From positions 62,001 through 126,000 of the forward strand of contig SWBL01000046.1 in NCBI GenBank assembly GCA_024195585.1: 64,000 nucleotides of DNA, in the 5' to 3' direction. Below the pieces are notes generated by a model that saw only the letters and a list, made by a program, of their open reading frames with translations, made no database searches and was not told the origin of the DNA. Made by a program: the position numbers and the translations under genes. Position 1 is the stretch's first letter; every line of letters begins with the position of its first letter. Positions 22,501-32,186 of the stretch are shown here, piece by piece. The stretch comes from Aureobasidium sp. EXF-3400 (Eukaryota; Ascomycota; Dothideomycetes; Dothideales; Saccotheciaceae).

Positions 22501-23239
22501 CACGAGGAACACCGTTTCCTCTGCCTCGACCTCGGCCACGACCTCTTCCACTGGCCATCTTGGGATCGTGTTCTGTTCCTTTGATTGCCCATTTCCAGCC
22601 GCGTCGCCCTCGTCCAGTGCCTCGTCCACGTCCGCGACCGCGACCTTTACCACGACCTCGAGATCCTGCAGCAATCTCCTCATCGAGGATGTCGTTTAGA
22701 ATGTCGGAGTTGATCGACATGTCGTCTGAGCTATCGCCGCCTGCATCAGACATTGCAAAGTCAGGGTCTATGCGAGGATTGTCTCTAACATCCAAGATTT
22801 CACGTTCAAGACTGTTTAGACGGCTCCGCTGAGGTTGGAGATCCTCCTCTTCGAATTCGTCTTCGTATGTGATCTCATCTTTGGGGCCGAACTGATTGTT
22901 GTGATGGAAGTCTGAGTGAGAGCTTTGAGGGTTCAAGACGAAGTTTAGACCGTACTGCGCCTGTAAAGCACCATAACCAGCACTCGGGTCTTCGTCAACA
23001 TCCGAATCGACATCCATATCATGTCTAGGCATAAAACCCTCATGCATCAAAGGCTGTGGACCGCGCGGCATAAAACCTTCATGCATAAGAGGTTGAGGCA
23101 TGGGAGGATAGAAATCCTCTTGCGGAGGAGCGTAGGCATAGCTATAAGGATCGGTCTGGTGTGAAACCTCGGGGTAGGGAGTTAGATAGTGGCTAGAAGC
23201 AGGATCCGGGTAGGAAAGATCGTGTTGTTGGTCGTTCAT
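19571..23239 (-). CDS. TFC4: TFIIIC subunit TFC4 (tau131/Sfc4-type TPR protein)
   Basis: Single exon, 1222 residues. The N-terminal 190 residues are acidic and Pro/Met-rich, with a 13-residue unit (PQPLMHEGFMPR plus linker) present twice. About 190-250 is an Arg-Gly-rich block. From about 265 a long array of tetratricopeptide repeats begins (FLNNNYQAAADYARDAVKAN), is broken by a very acidic loop near 723-755 and resumes to the C-terminus (NVSINLCIATAYMQMAMKRQ). TPR blocks either side of an acidic linker, together with this size, match the TFIIIC subunit that bridges promoter-bound TFIIIC to TFIIIB for RNA polymerase III transcription of tRNA and 5S genes. The RG block is unusual for the family and could bind nucleic acid. 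Confidence 0.88.
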   Translation of the reverse strand: MNDQQHDLSYPDPASSHYLTPYPEVSHQTDPYSYAYAPPQEDFYPPMPQPLMHEGFMPRGPQPLMHEGFMPRHDMDVDSDVDEDPSAGYGALQAQYGLNFVLNPQSSHSDFHHNNQFGPKDEITYEDEFEEEDLQPQRSRLNSLEREILDVRDNPRIDPDFAMSDAGGDSSDDMSINSDILNDILDEEIAAGSRGRGKGRGRGRGRGTGRGRRGWKWAIKGTEHDPKMASGRGRGRGRGRGNGVPRGEGRRKNGDKRNTVAEPDPEFKRLQSLATQAFLNNNYQAAADYARDAVKANPEIFAAHSLLSEILLAQGKDQDSLTVLLHGAHTRRDPALWWTVAERTLELAGENRTPAVLEQAIYCFAWAIKLDPDDYDARREKLNLLLESEQPARARGEAKMMVRQKPHDLNIVKQYADLCAYSASLPEIQRAKDAYDVAINFYFKGRSLGVPETQWSHLNVYLDLVEKCENPTQAAFHLKKLSRWLLGRKEDTFWDNVTSDDREFDNDDVPRRIQIPEFKYSRFANKKEMYGEGLPLELRVKLGLFRVKISRADLPEAMRHFQILLDLKDEISEYFDLFRDVAEALIEQTYYAEAIIFYEPIRSVPEACDHDYYMKLADCYMMFNRNADAESCWKFIVDNDPEDIKSRIALAKLYEAEQRMAEAVPLVHEVIRLGRSDAVKKAKITVDKPPPPRALAPLMPRPEQSAPTGRVAGPVSRHYSLGPMPEDGDDGDYQDEGQDDEEEDEDEGDDDDERFIAFRPGKRGRPKTAKPRASRARVSQTFERLQQQDQRIKANHVLVNSARETLDEDEDALQTYFEAAQEMIDDFKTVRAFYPGRDKHIKFTGYGRNTKNPVVAEMEAMKKRIAEDGSMDVDEGAIPDESIPDNFHDIKFTEWLDMFCEYALLLAKAADREKCYEVLTTAFSCTVFYHSLAHKTQIHATWMACALLLNDEQKVCEVGRFFIIEWPHSGAAYQLFAAVNRLFAGYSNWFNSGPTQKFILRQVKALDYALLDPESRALYAFTGQERSSYTHAGKRDANPYNLPDLDAGVISLYGHIMAAAQSWTSALNYYFRALTLDPDNVSINLCIATAYMQMAMKRQAENRHWQIYQGVAFLQRYVALRIKTGQAILEQEALYNVGRSWHLLGIMHLAIPEYEKCLALADRVREEAREKKRLEESDGEEDEEEVDPEEFTQEAAFALMHILAMNSNEKAARKIAEKYLVM

Positions 23240-23807
23240 GATGGATGGATCTTTCAGCTTCCAGCAGATTTATCAGAGCCTAGTTTCCTTTTGCGTGCGC
23301 ACTCCATCAAAGGTCAAAGAATCCAGTGTGAGTCAGGTTTGTTCGATGCTAATAAGAGATTGCGAGGTTTCGTGACGACGGAAGTAAAAAGAAATGACCG
23401 AGATGGTCGCGTCGAGAGAATTCGAGATAGGACTTGCGGGGTGTGAAACCCTAGAACCCTAATAATTATCGCACGCGCAACGGTGAAAGACACTACACGA
23501 TAGTCAAACATCTAATAGACGATATGCGACTCGAGTTCATTCGGCGTGATATTGGTACAGTATTTTACATATGATACAGGTTCGAGACGTGACTTCAATG
23601 TCCATGCTCCTCCTCGTCCGGCTTCAACCTCCATATCGCCACTATGCAGAACTTAATTCAGGGTCGAGAGTGACCAGACAAGAGGCACCAGGCATATCTT
23701 GATGTGCTGGAAAGTGGTGAAGCGAACGCAGTGGTGTGAAGCTAAGTTGGATAGCATGTATGCGACTTGTAAACGAGGCGCGGGTATATTTGGTTTTGAC
23801 GAGAGGA
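23240..23807. other. Intergenic region
   Basis: About 570 bp between TFC4 and COA6, both on the minus strand; contains the TFC4 promoter. No gene seen. Confidence 0.5.
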
Positions 23808-24203
23808 TCACTTTTGCTGGACAGCAATGTCGCTGGCACCTTCGCCTTGTAGTCTCTTGAGCGTTTGGTCTCGCTGGTATTCCATGACTCTTCGCTTCTT
23901 GAAGTATTGAACCTGGCGCAAAGTTAGAGGGTCGCCGCAGATGGTGTGGAGGGAGTAGAGACATACCCAACTCGAGGCACAGTTCTGGTCAAACTTGGCC
24001 GACTCAGTCGCGCAGAGGCTGTCTGCCTTCTCGGATTGCTTCACACTGTCGATAATGTTGTTCTTGTCGAGGCAGGCAAAGTAGGCGTCGCGAGCTTCCC
24101 AGCAGTGTGCACGCTTTGTGCGGTCGGGCGCAATGAATCCTCCATCGCCGGATGCCTTTGGTGCCTCGGGAGCATTGGGCTTGTCTGAACCGAACCAACC
24201 CAT
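23808..24203 (-). CDS. COA6: Cytochrome c oxidase assembly factor COA6
   Basis: Two exons, 24203-23967 and 23912-23808 (113 residues). A CX9C pair (CWEARDAYFAC) is followed by a CX10C pair (CATESAKFDQNC), then SSWVQYFKKRRVMEYQRD. This CX9C-CX10C spacing and the ending are diagnostic of COA6, an intermembrane-space protein that handles copper delivery to the Cox2 CuA site. The 54-bp intron is a multiple of three without a stop, so an unspliced message would still give a full frame with 18 extra residues just before the conserved YFKKRR. Divergent from SYS1, with starts 181 bp apart. Confidence 0.93.
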   Translation of the reverse strand: MGWFGSDKPNAPEAPKASGDGGFIAPDRTKRAHCWEARDAYFACLDKNNIIDSVKQSEKADSLCATESAKFDQNCASSWVCLYSLHTICGDPLTLRQVQYFKKRRVMEYQRDQTLKRLQGEGASDIAVQQK

Positions 24204-24384
24204 CTTGACAGTAGATTGATATGCGAATATCTCAAAAGTTCATTCGGAGCTCAAAGCGGCGATTCACAGTTGGAGAAGCGTCGGCGAGTCGGCGTCTACG
24301 TCAGCGAGGGAGTCGCTTTGGTTCCTGTCACAAGCTCATGACCTTTTGTTATTCTGAATAATCAACAATACCCTTTTCACGAAT

Positions 24385-25051
24385 ATGCCTCGTCGAAGGC
24401 GTCCTGCTCGGCCAGGTGCTCTCGCAGATCTAGCACCAAAAAGAATCTTTGCCCAGATCGTCATTCTTCAACTCCTATACTACGCCGTCGCAGCTGCCTT
24501 GATCTTGTTCACCACCGTCGTCGCAGGCAGAGACGTTACTGCAGACCTCCTCCTCAGCTGGCGCACTGTCCGAAGCGATGTCACTACCGGCTGGATGCTC
24601 GGTCTCTGCTGGATGATGGACAGTCTGATCTGGTATGCCGCAACTTGTCCTCACATAAATACCCCTTCCTTGCTAACACATTTGCGCCAACAGTGTCATC
24701 TTCCTGCTGCTCTTCATCGCCCGATCCAAACTCGTTCCTGACTTCGCCATAACCATCCACGTCATCAACCTTGTCGTCACTACCTTCTACACAAAAGAGT
24801 TGCCAACTCAGGTCTTTTGGTGGGGTCTACAGTTCTGCAGCGCTGCCCTCATGATCTTCCTCGGCGTTTGGGCTTGCCAGTGGAGAGAGCTGAAACCCAT
24901 ATCCTTTGGAGGAAAGTCGAAACAGTCCGCTGCTACTACCGACCCAGCCGCTGTAGAGGAGGGTGCTGGTTTTGCAAGAGAAAGCAGAGGTGCTGATGGA
25001 GCTGGAGCATACGAAATGGTAGCCATGTCTGAAAGAGACCATGCTGCATGA
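24385..25051 (+). CDS. SYS1: Golgi integral membrane protein SYS1
   Basis: Two exons, 24385-24632 and 24694-25051 (201 residues). Starts MPRRRRPARPGALADL, then four membrane segments: QIVILQLLYYAVAAALIL, GWMLGLCWMMDSLICVIFLL, FAITIHVINLVVT and FWWGLQFCSAALMIFLGVWA, closing with CQWRELKPISFGG. This is the recognised SYS1 profile: a Golgi membrane protein that recruits the Arl3/ARFRP1 GTPase and thereby golgin-dependent trafficking. The tail of about 40 residues after the last helix is hydrophilic and Ala/Gly-rich. The intron falls inside helix 2 after LIC, phase 2. Confidence 0.93.
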
Positions 25052-25175
25052 TGAAAATACGACTCTTACGACCAGCGAATAATACTAATTCAACCCTCGG
25101 CACTGTCAGTCCAACATGCGCAATTAGCATTGCGCCAATCACTCGAGAAACGACCTTCTTCGTCTCTGATTTTGC

Positions 25176-25728
25176 TCAAAAGCATTCATAATTCTCGACT
25201 TCTCTCCCCTCCAGACACAAGGGCGAATTCACTTCATTCAGCCTCACTACGCCGTCCGATTCCTGAAACACTGCCTCCAGGTTTGCCTGAGCATGGACAC
25301 GCAACCTGTTCGCTCCAGTCATGATCATGCATGTGACTTGCCGGTGCTTGCGTCTGGCTAGTGTCTTCGTCGAGGAGCCTAGCACATTGACTATCCGCGC
25401 CGATATTGGATGTAATGGGAGAACTGGATAATCGCCTGCAAATCTCTAGTGTTAAGTCCGATCGCAGTCAAAGAGCACATGGAAGATGACACGTACGTGT
25501 TGATACACGTTTTCCAAGGGGCAGCCAGACATGAACCATCTCATCATCGTCGCTAGCGGTGAACAGCAATTCCACCGAATCTGGCATACGATCAAGATGT
25601 GTCAACGGATGCGCCTTATGGTGGGAACCACTCAGCAGTTGAGGCTTTTGATCAAGAAATATTGGTAGATGTAGAGGTAATGCGGCGACTAGGCTGCAAG
25701 CAAGCAGGAAAATGAGTGGACGCAGCAT
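25176..25728 (-). CDS. Small secreted protein of unknown function
   Basis: Two exons, 25728-25497 and 25435-25176 (163 residues), joined across a 61-bp intron with GTACGT donor, CTTAAC branch and TTTGCAG acceptor; the frame closes exactly. Residues 1-17 (MLRPLIFLLACSLVAAL) form a clear signal peptide. The mature part has no other membrane segment and only three Cys, near VTCMIM, SPLCLEG and at the end (ENYECF*). No family recognised. The gene converges on SYS1 with 124 bp between stops. It may be a species- or clade-specific secreted protein or effector-like product; expression is needed to confirm it. Confidence 0.6.
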
Positions 25729-26292
25729 TGCAGCTGTATGACCATGATGTTTTTAACAGATTCGTCGAGGACGCCTGAAATTCGGAAGAAAGGTCTATGG
25801 TTGCACCGCAGGCTATTTCAATGCCTCGCCAGAAGGCGTAGTTCAGCCTTCAGCCTTGCTGCAAGGAATGCATGAATCTTCCTTGGGCGCCACGATGCAC
25901 GCAGCTGTTTGAGGTTTTAGATCCTGATGAGACTCCTGCATTACTCGTTGGATACTCGACAAGTACTTCGATACATGTTTTCAGCCATGGTAGTTGGGGC
26001 CGGCGTATTGTGTTGCGCTGGCAAGTCGAGAATCATGTACTTTGGCGAGCTGAACGCATTTAATAGACAAACACATTTCAATTCTAACCAACGCTATACA
26101 TGCACCTCTTTCAATGGCCACTTCATCGTAAGAAATAAAATCAACAAATGTGACTATCTTCGAAATGGTATGCTGAGCACAGACCAAGGTCTTGCTTCAG
26201 TCGAAGACAGACTCGAATTCTCTAGACACTACTCGTATCTAAACTCGACTCAAAATCGTTTCGACCCAAATCCTGTGACAGGAAACCTCGGA
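25729..26292. other. Divergent intergenic region
   Basis: About 560 bp between the small secreted gene (minus) and the mitochondrial asparaginyl-tRNA synthetase (plus). The synthetase frame stays open upstream to 25927, which is discussed under findings. Confidence 0.5.
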
Positions 26293-27988
26293 ATGAAGAC
26301 ATGGCGTGGTCTTAGTCGACGAACGCTTCAGGTGGACAGCTCTGTTCGCTGGTCATCCACAACACAAAAACCAGCCAACATTGCATCGCTTCTCAAATCA
26401 TCTGCGGAGAATGATGAGAAAACCTCGCCAGAAATTGAGGTCAATGGCTACGTACGAACTATCAGAAAACAAAAGCGTATAGCCTTTGCTGCGGTTGGAG
26501 ATGGCTCGTCTTTGCAACCCGTTCAGGCTGTCTTGACGCCGGATCAAGCTTTGTCGTATGTTCAGACCTCGAATTATCAATAGCGAATACTAAAGTGTTA
26601 ACTACAGTCTATCTACTGGAGATGCAATCAAACTTCGTGGTAAATGGCAAAAGTGTCCTCCAGGCAAAGCTCAAACACATGAATTGCAAGTGTCAGAAGC
26701 CACAAAGTTGGGCTACAATGACCCTACCGTACGCATCTGGATGACTTTTTCTTACCAAACATAAGCTGAAAGAGTTCCGCAGACAAATCCAATTCAGAAG
26801 AAATACCAAACTCCAGAGTTTCTGAGGACCTTGCCACATCTGCGGTCTCGACTGCCTTTCAATGCACTCGTACTACACCTCAGGTCACAGGTTATTGGCA
26901 GCATCACAAACTTCTTCAACAAAGAAGGCTTCGTGCAGACGCATCCACCAATTCTGACATCCTCGGACTGCGAAGGTGCAGGGGAGGTGTTCACAGTATC
27001 TTCAAACGCTTCCAAGGACAGCGCACAAAAGTCAGATGATGGTGAGGTCGAGCACTTCTTCCGCACACCAAAGTACCTCACAGTGTCATCTCAGTTGCAT
27101 CTTGAAGCTCTGGCACAATCTGTTGGAAACGTATGGACTCTATCACCGACTTTCAGAGCAGAGAAGAGTGACACGCCTCGCCATCTTAGCGAGTTCTACA
27201 TGCTTGAAGGCGAGATGTGTTTTGTGGATGATGCCAACCAAGTCATGGATTTGATCGAGAAGATGCTGTCGACCATGGCAACAGAGTTGCAAGAATCACA
27301 CACAGTACAGCAAATCCTTCAGGCCAAAGCAAGTCAAACCTCAGAAGAGGCAGCGGAAGAAGGCGCAGTCACTGCGGAAGAGCTCTCTCGCCGCTGGCAA
27401 GGTATGGCTCAATCGAACTGGCCTCGAGTCCAATACGCCAAAGCCATTGAAACACTAGAAGATGCCGTTAGACAAGGCACAGTGTTCCAATTCACCCCAT
27501 CATGGGAGGAAGGGCTTCAAGCCGAGCATGAACGCTTCCTAGCAGAGCACTTTGGCAAAGGCCAACCAGTCTTCATCACCGACTACCCCATTGAGCAGAA
27601 GCCCTTCTACATGTCAAAGACACCCGGCAGTGATCGCACAGTGGCCTGCTTCGACCTCTTGGTCCCTGATCTCTGTGAATTGATAGGCGGTTCAATGCGC
27701 GAGCACGATTTGTCTGCAATTCAAAAGGCCATGCAGCAGCGTGGTATGCTGCGCGAACTGACGCCAGAGCAGCAAGCTGCTGGTGAAAGCGAGATCCTTG
27801 AGCACAAGCTCTATGAAGGCAAACATGCAGGATCACTCGACTGGTACTTGGACCTCAGACGCTATGGCAGTGTTCCTCATGGAGGGTTCGGTTTGGGCTT
27901 TGATAGATTACTGTGCTATCTGGCTGGTGTGGGCAGTATCAGAGATGTGGTTGCTTTCCCGCGCTGGTATGGGCGCTGCGACTGCTAG
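26293..27988 (+). CDS. SLM5: Mitochondrial asparaginyl-tRNA synthetase
   Basis: Three exons, 26293-26555, 26608-26728 and 26783-27988 (529 residues). The chosen ATG gives MKTWRGLSRRTLQVDSSVRW, a basic Ser/Arg-rich mitochondrial presequence. An OB-fold anticodon domain (EVNGYVRTIRKQKRIAFAAV, about residues 50-140) precedes the class II catalytic core: motif 2 in LSPTFRAEKSDTPRHLSEFY and motif 3 in HGGFGLGFDRLLCYLAGV, finishing in DVVAFPRWYGRCDC. This is the AsnRS signature (ending FPR), distinct from aspartyl enzymes. It charges mitochondrial tRNA-Asn. Intron 1 contains a textbook TACTAA-like branch. Cytosolic AsnRS would lack the presequence, so dual use is unlikely unless another start is used. 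Confidence 0.93.
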
Positions 27989-28885
27989 ACCTTTACCTGA
28001 GCTATACATAATCCGTTAAACACACTCAACTCAAACATAGCCCCTGGATGACAATTTTAGACTACAAGGTCTTTAGATCTGGTTTCCTTGTGTGCTGGAC
28101 GGATAGCATTTCCACAAACAGTCCGCAAGCGACTTCGGAGAGCTCTCGCTTGTCCCGCGCAGTTTTAAGTTATCTGATTGATAATATCTGTTTTCGGTTA
28201 ATCTATATTGGCGCGGCATTGCGTTAATCTTCCATTGCTCGCTTTGTTTGATGTTGTTTGCATTTATCCTTTGCGACGAGGAGATGAAGATACTGCCCTC
28301 CATAAGATAGAATAGCAGAAAACCAAGAGTTCATGATGGTCAAAGGAGGTTCGGACATGCCTCGGCATCAGGGGCAGAACACAAATCGCATGGCAGCTAG
28401 CGCGGAGATGGTTGCATAGTTTCTCTAGAAGCAAAGAAGGTTTCGCGGGACACGGCCTTCCGAGGCTTCAAAAAGTCGCTGGAAGAGCACCGGTCGTCAT
28501 ACGGCATGTCCCATGTATTGAGCATGCATGGTGGATTGCTCGTTCCCATCTTTTTCCTGGCCAGGCCGTAGAAACAAAGACAACGAGATCTGTTTGTTTC
28601 CCATCTCACAGCCAGCAGCGATATACGTCTCGCAGACCGATTGAAACGAGAGGACCAAGCATTGCCCCGAACTGAACGACTCCGGATTCTGTCTTCTCGA
28701 CACTTTTACAAATATCGGCGCGTCACCGCTGGTAACCTTTTGCAAAGCTTCCAAGAAGCCACCACTTTTGCCGCATACACATTTAGCGACAACAGCTGTT
28801 TCGCGCGAAATCACATACACCTCTCCATATTCCCCTATCACACGCCAACCTGGATTCTCAGAGTCTTGCCCCTACAGTCGGACAC
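27989..28885. other. Intergenic region
   Basis: About 900 bp between two plus-strand genes; promoter of the mitochondrial carrier. No gene seen; both strands show only short frames. Confidence 0.5.
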
Positions 28886-30110
28886 ATGTCCGTGCAAGAG
28901 AAAATAATCCTCGACGAGGACACTGAATACGAGTGAGCTTCTCCTGCGAAACGCTGCGCGACAAGAATGGTCCAATTGACGACGATATTACTACAGCTAT
29001 GAGGGTCTGCCGCCAAATTTCAGTCTGGCCGCCAACATGGCAGCCGGTGCCTTCGCTGGTGTCGCCGAACACTCGGTCATGTACCCCATTGATCTGTTGA
29101 AGGTGCGTTGAGGAGCGCGGATGGAGTTGGATTAGGAGAGATATGCTGACCTCGAGAAACTCAGACGCGAATGCAAGTCATGAGCCCGACACCTGCGGCC
29201 ATCTACACTGGTCTTGGAAATGCGATCGCTACTATCTCACGAGCTGAGGGTTACATGTCGTTATGGAGAGGCTTGTCGAGTGTGATTGTCGGCGCTGGAC
29301 CTGCGCACGCCGTTTATTTCGCTACATACGAGGTCGTCAAGCAGCAGATGGGTGGAAACGCAGCTGGCCACCACCCTCTCGCAGCAGGTGAGACTTTGAC
29401 GTTTTTACTGTTTTGCTTGGTTGAGTGCTGACGAGATGTATAGCAACCAGTGGTGCCTGCGCAACAATTGCCAGCGATGCCTTCATGAACCCCTTTGACG
29501 GTACGCGACCGCCCGACAAATTCTCCAAGACGGCCAACTAACGCAATTCGTAGTTATTAAGCAGCGCATGCAAGTACACGGAAGTGTCTACACATCACTC
29601 ACCCAATGCGCACGCTCCGTCTTCCGCAACGAGGGCATCCGCGCCTTCTACGTTTCGTACCCCACTACTCTCGCCATGACCGTTCCCTTTACCGCTCTCC
29701 AATTCACCGCCTACGAGTCTATCACAAAGTTCATGCACCGCCGCCCTGGCTACGACCCCCTGACCCACTGCACTGCTGGTGGTCTTGCTGGTGGTATCGC
29801 CGCTGCCGCCACTACCCCTCTCGATGTCATCAAGACTTTGTTGCAAACCAGAGGTAGCTCCACTGATGCCGAGATCAGAGGCGCCAAGGGTTTGTTCGAC
29901 GCTGCTGGTATCATCTGGAGAAGAGATGGCGCAAAGGGTTTCTTCAGGGGTATGAAGGCTAGAGTCGTCACTGCTGCACCCAGCACTGCTATCTGCTGGT
30001 ATGTTTTATACCGCCTCCAACATGTGTCGATAAGTCCCACTAACTCGTTCTACAGGTCTGCCTACGAGGTCGCCAAGGCATACTTCATTCGCGCCGAAGA
30101 AGCCAAATGA
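28886..30110 (+). CDS. MRS4: Mitochondrial iron carrier (mitoferrin, Mrs3/Mrs4-like)
   Basis: Six exons: 28886-28932, 28997-29102, 29165-29387, 29444-29500, 29554-29998 and 30056-30110 (310 residues), all phases closing. Three mitochondrial-carrier repeats carry PxD motifs in YPIDLLKTRMQ, NPFDVIKQRMQ and [14 protein letters not shown], with six membrane helices. Head [15 protein letters not shown] and the helix [19 protein letters not shown] match the mitoferrin branch, which imports iron across the inner membrane for haem and Fe-S synthesis. Being one of the most intron-rich genes here, with short introns of 53 to 64 bp, it is a good test of splicing rules in this genome. Iron-responsive (GATA-type SreA) control is likely by family but I did not find a clear site. 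Confidence 0.92.
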
Positions 30111-31450
30111 ATTTGACCGATCACATTCTCGACCCTTCTAGCATCTCGACATCTTTTCGTTCTCGTTTCCTCTCGTCAATCTTATCGGTTCATTCCACAA
30201 ACTCCCTATTCCTGCAAGAGAAGGCGTTGGTATATCTTGGAGTTGCGCAACGCCTGTGATGAGACAATCGAGGCATAGACGGCTGTTAATTTTCTATTTG
30301 GAGTCTTCTCTGTTTTGGACGATCGAAGCGCTTCCTTTCCTCTTCCACGCCTCTGGTCTTGGTCCATGTTCAATTTTCGCGCCGGCTACATCTATCTTGA
30401 AGATTGCGCGTGGACTATGAAAGATTTGTGTTTCTCTATTGTCACAATTCCCAGGCGTTACGGCGATCTCTTCAAAAGACGGTGGTTGTGTTACAATGAA
30501 GGAGAGCGACATGAGTTTTTTCCAGCCATATGAAAAAATGGCTATTGTAGGATTAGGTGAAGGAAGAAGGATCTGGGTTTTGCGTGTACAGGAAAAGCAA
30601 AAAGAGAGCATATCACTCGAGCAAAGCAAAGAGAGCAAGAAAAAAAATCACGAAATATCCGAAGGCACTTTCTTCCTGATTGCAAGAATATCTTGCCGCT
30701 GTTTGCAAGAGTTTTGTGTGAGCAGTCCTGACGTGAGCACATCTTGAGTTGATGGGCTGTGCGAGTTGTTTCGTCGCACATCAACCCTGCCATCTCCCAG
30801 CCTCTCCCGCGTCCAACCAAGCAGGTTTTCTACACATGGCACTGCATCTTCTTTGCTTTCCTTTCCGTGTACCTGCATCTTTTGACCTTTTCTTCTCTTT
30901 TGCATATTGAGGCTCTTGTTATCAACATCCATATCTCTGGAACCCGTCCTTCTCGAGGAATATTTGATCTTCGAGCTTGCAACCCCGCCAACCAGCCACT
31001 TGGGTCCTCTGCCAAGGATATCACAATCGTCACAAACACGCCTTTACTTTTTGAACTCTTTGCCAACGGTTTTCTGACTTCAACGGGAATTCGGGATAGC
31101 CGTTGCGACTGTTGACGGCTTTGTGCGATACTCTCGAAGGTTTCCTGCTGTGAAGTGAAGAGGACAAAACATTGCGATCGATCATCGTTAATCGGCACGG
31201 CATTTCTCACACACTCTGGTGAACGACTCAAGGAGTTCTCTCGAGTGAACAACTTCACTTCTGTGCGAAATCTGATTGTGAAGGAGGATCAACACTTTCC
31301 TAAAACTTCACTGAATCTCATCACTTTGACTGAAAAGCATCAATTCTCACATCAAACCCTCACTCATCCCGGTCTCCGCCTATTCTCTTACTTCTTGATC
31401 GTCTTTGTCATCAACAGCGAGACAAACCCAACAGCACAACCAAGCAAACA
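30111..31450. other. Intergenic region
   Basis: About 1.3 kb between two plus-strand genes. It includes the carrier's 3' flank and a long promoter or 5' leader for the four-span membrane protein. No gene seen on either strand. Confidence 0.5.
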
Positions 31451-32186
31451 ATGGCGCGCACAGAAACCACAGTCTCGAGAGAGCGCGTGACGGTGATACG
31501 CCGCTATCCCTGGCCTGAGAATCTGCTCAATTGGTGGACCATCGTCATGCTCGCAACCGGCGGCTTGATCACCGGTGTCTTTGGCGACTTCATGACCATC
31601 CAGAACAGAATGGGTTTGGGCACGCCTTGGTAAGTTTGATCTCTTGTGTCTGCATACCAAGAAGCTGCGTTACATGGCAGAAAGTACAAAGTGCTAATTT
31701 CAGTGGGTATAGGTTGTTTCCTTATGCCGTTACTGTGGGCTCACTTACTCTGTTCTTTGTTATCCTCATGATCATCTTGCTCGCGCAAAAGAAACTCCAA
31801 CCTGCATGGGTGTTGTTGGGAAGTTTTATCCTGATCGCTTTGTTCCTTGCCGGTCTCATCGAAACAGCCATTCAGCTTTTCGGAAATGTAAGTTGTGCCA
31901 ACCACTCTTATCTCCCCTTCCTTCTCTTCACTTTCTCCCCTCCTATATCTTGCAAAAGGCTAATTTTGAGGCTATACAGGGCAATGTATCCACCTACTGC
32001 AACCGCTACGTCAACAACAACAACATCCGCGGCGTCTCCATCGATACCCTGGCTTGGCTGGAACAAAACTCCATTTGTTCGCAGTGGGATGCGGCATTTG
32101 CTTTCTGGATCATCGGATTGGTTTTCTTGATCTGGATGATGGTTATGGCTGCTCAGGTGAATAACAAGCGTGGTTTTTATGACTGA
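31451..32186 (+). CDS. Four-span fungal membrane protein of unknown function
   Basis: Three exons, 31451-31629, 31713-31887 and 31980-32186 (186 residues). Four hydrophobic segments: WWTIVMLATGGLITGVFG, VTVGSLTLFFVILMIILLA, WVLLGSFILIALFLAGLIE and AFAFWIIGLVFLIWMMVMA, with a 40-residue loop holding two Cys (YCNRY and SICSQW) between helices 3 and 4, on the same side, that could form a disulfide. The layout resembles MARVEL-type four-helix proteins of fungal eisosomes, but I cannot assign it. The first acceptor can be used at 31703 or 31712 (9 bases apart, same frame), changing W to CGYR. Strong promoter length upstream suggests regulated expression. Confidence 0.72.

Noticed and set aside
22395..22832. 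Arg/Pro-rich plus-strand frame
   Set aside because: Mirror of the Arg/Gly-rich block of TFC4 on the opposite strand.
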